In this document: in pieces, positions 34,601 to 35,880 of the stretch
Layout: every line of letters begins with the position of its first letter
Numbering within the stretch: position 1 is the first letter of the stretch
Assembly (NCBI GenBank): GCA_947167845.1
Contig: CAMVJQ010000023.1
Span: forward strand, 1 to 35,880
Reading direction: 5' to 3'
Length of the DNA: 35,880 nucleotides
DNA from: an uncultured Prevotella sp.
Lineage (GTDB): Bacteria > Bacteroidota > Bacteroidia > Bacteroidales > Bacteroidaceae
Program-made: the position numbers and the translations under genes
The notes under the pieces: generated by a model
The model's database searches: none
What the model was told of the DNA's origin: nothing
Seen by the model: the letters and a program-made list of their open reading frames with translations, nothing else

Positions 34601-35462
34601 TGTCAAGATTTCCCATTGCCTGCTCCTTCTCCTTCTCCAGGATAGCAGCCTCGACGTCGGCGATAGCCTTGGTCAGGTCTTCCATCGTGCTCTCAGTATT
34701 GTTGTAGACAGAGATCTGGGCCGACACATCAGCACCGATAGCCTCAGCCTCCTCAATCTTAGCCTTCAGGGCGAGTGCCTGATAGTAGACATTCCAAGAG
34801 GCGAGCCAGTTCTTGACGGTTGTCAGGTGCTCGTCGGTGATTGTAGCGATGTACTTGTCATAAGCCTCGGGGCTCACGATCTTCCAGTCGATACCGGCAC
34901 CTTCTGCATCAGCAGCAAGCAGATACAGACGAGTGTCCTTACCGTTCCATCCCAGGAACTTGTCCGGCTCGGTGGTCACATTCGAGATGCGGTAACTGTC
35001 ACCGTTGGCAGTCACCTTCCAGAAACGGTTGGCGTTCGTGTTGTTGTCAGTCCAGATGCCGTCCCACGCATCAGCGAATGCACTGATCATCGTGCCGGCG
35101 CCCTTGACGTCGTCCTTCAACTCTACCACGCCCTCGCCTTTCTCAATAGCAGCGTCAGTACGGGTGAACTCCACCTTGATACCTCTCACGGCCTCACCTG
35201 CTGTGGCACCGTTTCCGTCGCCACCTGTTGCAAAGAGAAGGCTTGCACGAGTAGCCCAGTTGTTACCATTCGTGTAGAACAAATGGGTTGCAACATTGTA
35301 CAGATACACTGTCTGACCTTCCTGATAAGTGGTGAACTCGGTCACCTCAGGAAGAGCATTAGCCGGGAATGCCGGAGTCTTCCAGACATTGCCGTCAACA
35401 GCCTTAGCGCTACTGCCGATTAACAGCATCACGCCCAAAACGAGTAGTTTTGCAATCTTCAT
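31698..35462 (-). CDS. Large secreted protein with three carbohydrate-binding-like modules and T9SS-like tail
   Basis: A 1254-residue protein with signal peptide MKIAKLLVLGVMLLIGSSAKA. Residues about 40-200 form an N-terminal domain with trefoil-like features (TVYLYNVATHLFYTNGNNW, FWKVTANGDSYRISNV). Three related modules follow: 293-480, 624-837 and 983-1196. Each opens with a (V/C)T...N...GW pattern and closes with WxI(Y/W)DN(W/F)(K/R)LTYxG. They are separated by alanine- and glutamate-rich helical linkers (about 205-290, 485-620, 838-975). The end (FFSLNGTRIQKPMKGVAIM...VRKVIIK) resembles a T9SS sorting tail. No catalytic domain was seen. The jelly-roll-like pattern (NPGF...GW) is like carbohydrate-binding modules, but ligand and family are not established. 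It is the first gene of the operon and is followed by a terminator, so it is probably the most expressed. Confidence 0.82.
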   Translation of the reverse strand: MKIAKLLVLGVMLLIGSSAKAVDGNVWKTPAFPANALPEVTEFTTYQEGQTVYLYNVATHLFYTNGNNWATRASLLFATGGDGNGATAGEAVRGIKVEFTRTDAAIEKGEGVVELKDDVKGAGTMISAFADAWDGIWTDNNTNANRFWKVTANGDSYRISNVTTEPDKFLGWNGKDTRLYLLAADAEGAGIDWKIVSPEAYDKYIATITDEHLTTVKNWLASWNVYYQALALKAKIEEAEAIGADVSAQISVYNNTESTMEDLTKAIADVEAAILEKEKEQAMGNLDKASVANPVDVTSLFLTNPGYDSNKNDGWQGSTPGFQSYTNAEFYQSVFDTYQKVTGVPEGVFKLSVQAFYRPGGAQDGYNRFINNDAQIKDVKMYATQGDLTYSQAITTPYPEAGATAIGTGGESSVTAQDGSTIYIPNDMNSAEAYFQAGRYNNEMLFIGGIADTLQIGMKNSKSIGSNWVIYDNWKLTYLGTGEDAYSELIKTIEGTLPDYSTLAEDVVVTQSVIDAYIASKAGLESASGKEAIIAAITAAQEGALAVEENIALWKAYEAIVAEAVKIATLAGSELDPEYAEPVADYDMDKDDIIKARELDNEALQKLIDEIQAAIDEAMRHPMDDADVTKYLVNPGFETGDDTGWTGRSSITDIAHSCAEAYEKGDFDFYQVVKNAPVGVYEISLQGFVRQGANDVAWPAYRDDSDIEKTMRLKNETNWAGVYMNKKWTALNNCYDVREMGLADFASNPDNLYGPAPYGLNDAAGEPVKNSAGADVYVPNGMSTSQDAFDLGYYKKSAFGLVAKEGDEMRVGIKGNLGGSGSWTWAIWDNFRLTYRGFKADVVREVLEEEIENAELFKTEVIGTNVRTIIDEKIAAANAVKGSEDGKEMFDALTGIFELSDTVRSSRTIFNELKSAYEGLYVAIGEAVAGDAAVAEATALFNEVGGNYETNYTDADALAKTAEIQAMIKKLAVPENMSSASDDTPVDCTQMIQNNNYDAGNNDGWTLDANPGFSSGLIEVYNANFNEYQDVELPAAGTYTVGVQGFYRFGFPDKEYETYTANPEENNNLKLYVKIGDEETIVDMPRLASDGSEEYTSKTVKDGQFVAGDDLPAGSEWQWTWMTEPVATADSTSATGVRIINGMIPVATAFANGKFGASLTFKLNEPGKVRIGLKKEVQEEGNWCIWDNWKLTYFGTNSSKEVTAIEQIAGAGEAAKTEFFSLNGTRIQKPMKGVAIMKQTLSDGSVKVRKVIIK

Positions 35463-35553
35463 AAGCTTTAAGTTTTAAAAAAAAGTAATATATAAAAATA
35501 AATAATGTTAGTAATCAGCAATAAGCCAGCCCCCAATTAACGGGATTCGGTTG

Positions 35554-35561
35554 CAAAGATA
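35554..35561 (-). promoter_or_regulatory. Probable promoter of the ten-gene operon
   Basis: TATCTTTG on the minus strand (35554-35561) matches the Bacteroidetes -7 element TAnnTTTG. No clear TTTG is present at the -33 distance; that region is AT-rich. The leader before the ATG at 35462 would be about 85 bases and is very A/T-rich. A weak -33 element often goes with activator-dependent promoters, which would suit an HTCS- or sigma-regulated locus. Confidence 0.6.
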
Positions 35562-35709
35562 ATAAAAATAATAATAAGTTATATAACTTTTCCCAATTTT
35601 TTTTGCTTTTGAGTGTAATTTTAACAATTATCCTTTTCCCGCCCTCCTTTGGCGCCCTCCGCTGTTTGCGGACACACAGGCGATTGGTCAGAAGACTGCT
35701 GTCAGCCAA

Positions 35710-35827
35710 CAGGAGACTCTTTTCTGAAAATAACAGGCTCTTTTTGAAAAATATCAGGCGCTTTTTGAAAAATATCAGGCGCTTATTTGCTGAAAACAGG
35801 CGCTTATTTCCCGAAAACAGGCTCTTT
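35710..35827. repeat. Tandem array of 21-bp repeats upstream of the operon
   Basis: Units start at 35710 (24 bases), 35734, 35755, 35776 and 35797 (21 bases each), with a partial unit from 35818. The shared form is CAGGCGCTTnTTT...GAAAA. The array lies about 150 bases upstream of the predicted operon promoter and next to the palindromic repeats at the window end. No gene is visible between 35463 and 35880 apart from these elements and the promoter; small open frames there are low-complexity. Confidence 0.85.
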
Positions 35828-35830
35828 ACA

Positions 35831-35880
35831 ACTCCCCGCCCCTATAAGGGGAGGTTTCCTCCATTACAACTCCCCGCCCC
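35831..35880. repeat. GC-rich palindromic (REP-like) repeat cluster, right end
   Basis: ACTCCCCGCCCCTATAAGG begins at 35831, with the palindrome CCCCTATAAGGGG at 35839-35851. A second copy begins at 35869 and is cut by the window end, giving a unit of about 38 bases. The sequence and spacing match the cluster at 1-75. Confidence 0.85.

Noticed and set aside
35515..35709. Small 64-codon minus-strand gene upstream of the operon
   Set aside because: The frame crosses the predicted promoter, is lysine-rich from AT-rich DNA, has no recognisable domain and ends at the tandem array.
1..35880. A locus regulator (HTCS, ECF sigma/anti-sigma, AraC type)
   Set aside because: All long genes were assigned to enzymes, transporters, lipoproteins or membrane proteins; no DNA-binding or histidine kinase domain was found. 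It probably lies outside the window.

Overview
The window looks like a Bacteroidales chromosome segment, most likely Prevotella or a close relative (Segatella/Xylanibacter). The grounds are SusC/SusD pairs, many lipoproteins, Bacteroidetes-type promoters (TTTG-N19-TAnnTTTG), secreted enzymes ending in T9SS-like tails (YDxxGRxV...GIYIxDGKK), and short AT-rich repeats filling gaps between genes. Genus is inference; there is no rRNA or other marker. No tRNA, rRNA, CRISPR, integrase or transposase was seen.

The content is one polysaccharide utilisation locus, probably for arabinan or arabinose-rich pectin/hemicellulose. The left part (92-6998) is a set of stand-alone secreted enzymes in alternating orientation: a GH43 enzyme with two accessory domains (-), a DUF4861 protein (+), a compact GH43 arabinanase (-) and a larger GH43 arabinanase with a T9SS-like tail (+). 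Both divergent gene pairs are driven from intergenic regions with inverted repeats. At 2306-2606 two near-identical 66-nt arms each carry a complete outward-facing promoter.

The right part (6985-35462) is ten co-oriented minus-strand genes, read right to left: a 1254-residue secreted protein with three copies of a carbohydrate-binding-like module; a strong intrinsic terminator/attenuator; a 1435-residue GH51-GH43 fusion; a four-domain fasciclin (FAS1) lipoprotein; SusC1 and SusD1; two more fasciclin lipoproteins; SusC2 and SusD2; a multi-membrane DUF6057 protein; and a lipoprotein with a CxxCH heme-type motif and a PD40/TolB-like propeller. Likely working model: secreted GH43/GH51 enzymes cut arabinan, the modular protein and fasciclin lipoproteins hold glycan at the surface, and two SusCD transporters import oligosaccharides. 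The roles of the DUF6057 and heme-motif proteins are unknown. No regulator (HTCS, ECF sigma, AraC) is encoded here.

The most unusual layer is repeat DNA that has become part of genes. An AT-rich cassette ending in the same start context (ATTATGATTACCAAG) joins stop to start at four operon junctions. In two genes the repeat continues into the coding sequence and makes up the lipoprotein signal peptide. A GC-rich palindromic repeat like those at both window ends sits in frame near the 3' end of the GH51 gene. The first GH43 gene carries two in-frame low-complexity stretches.
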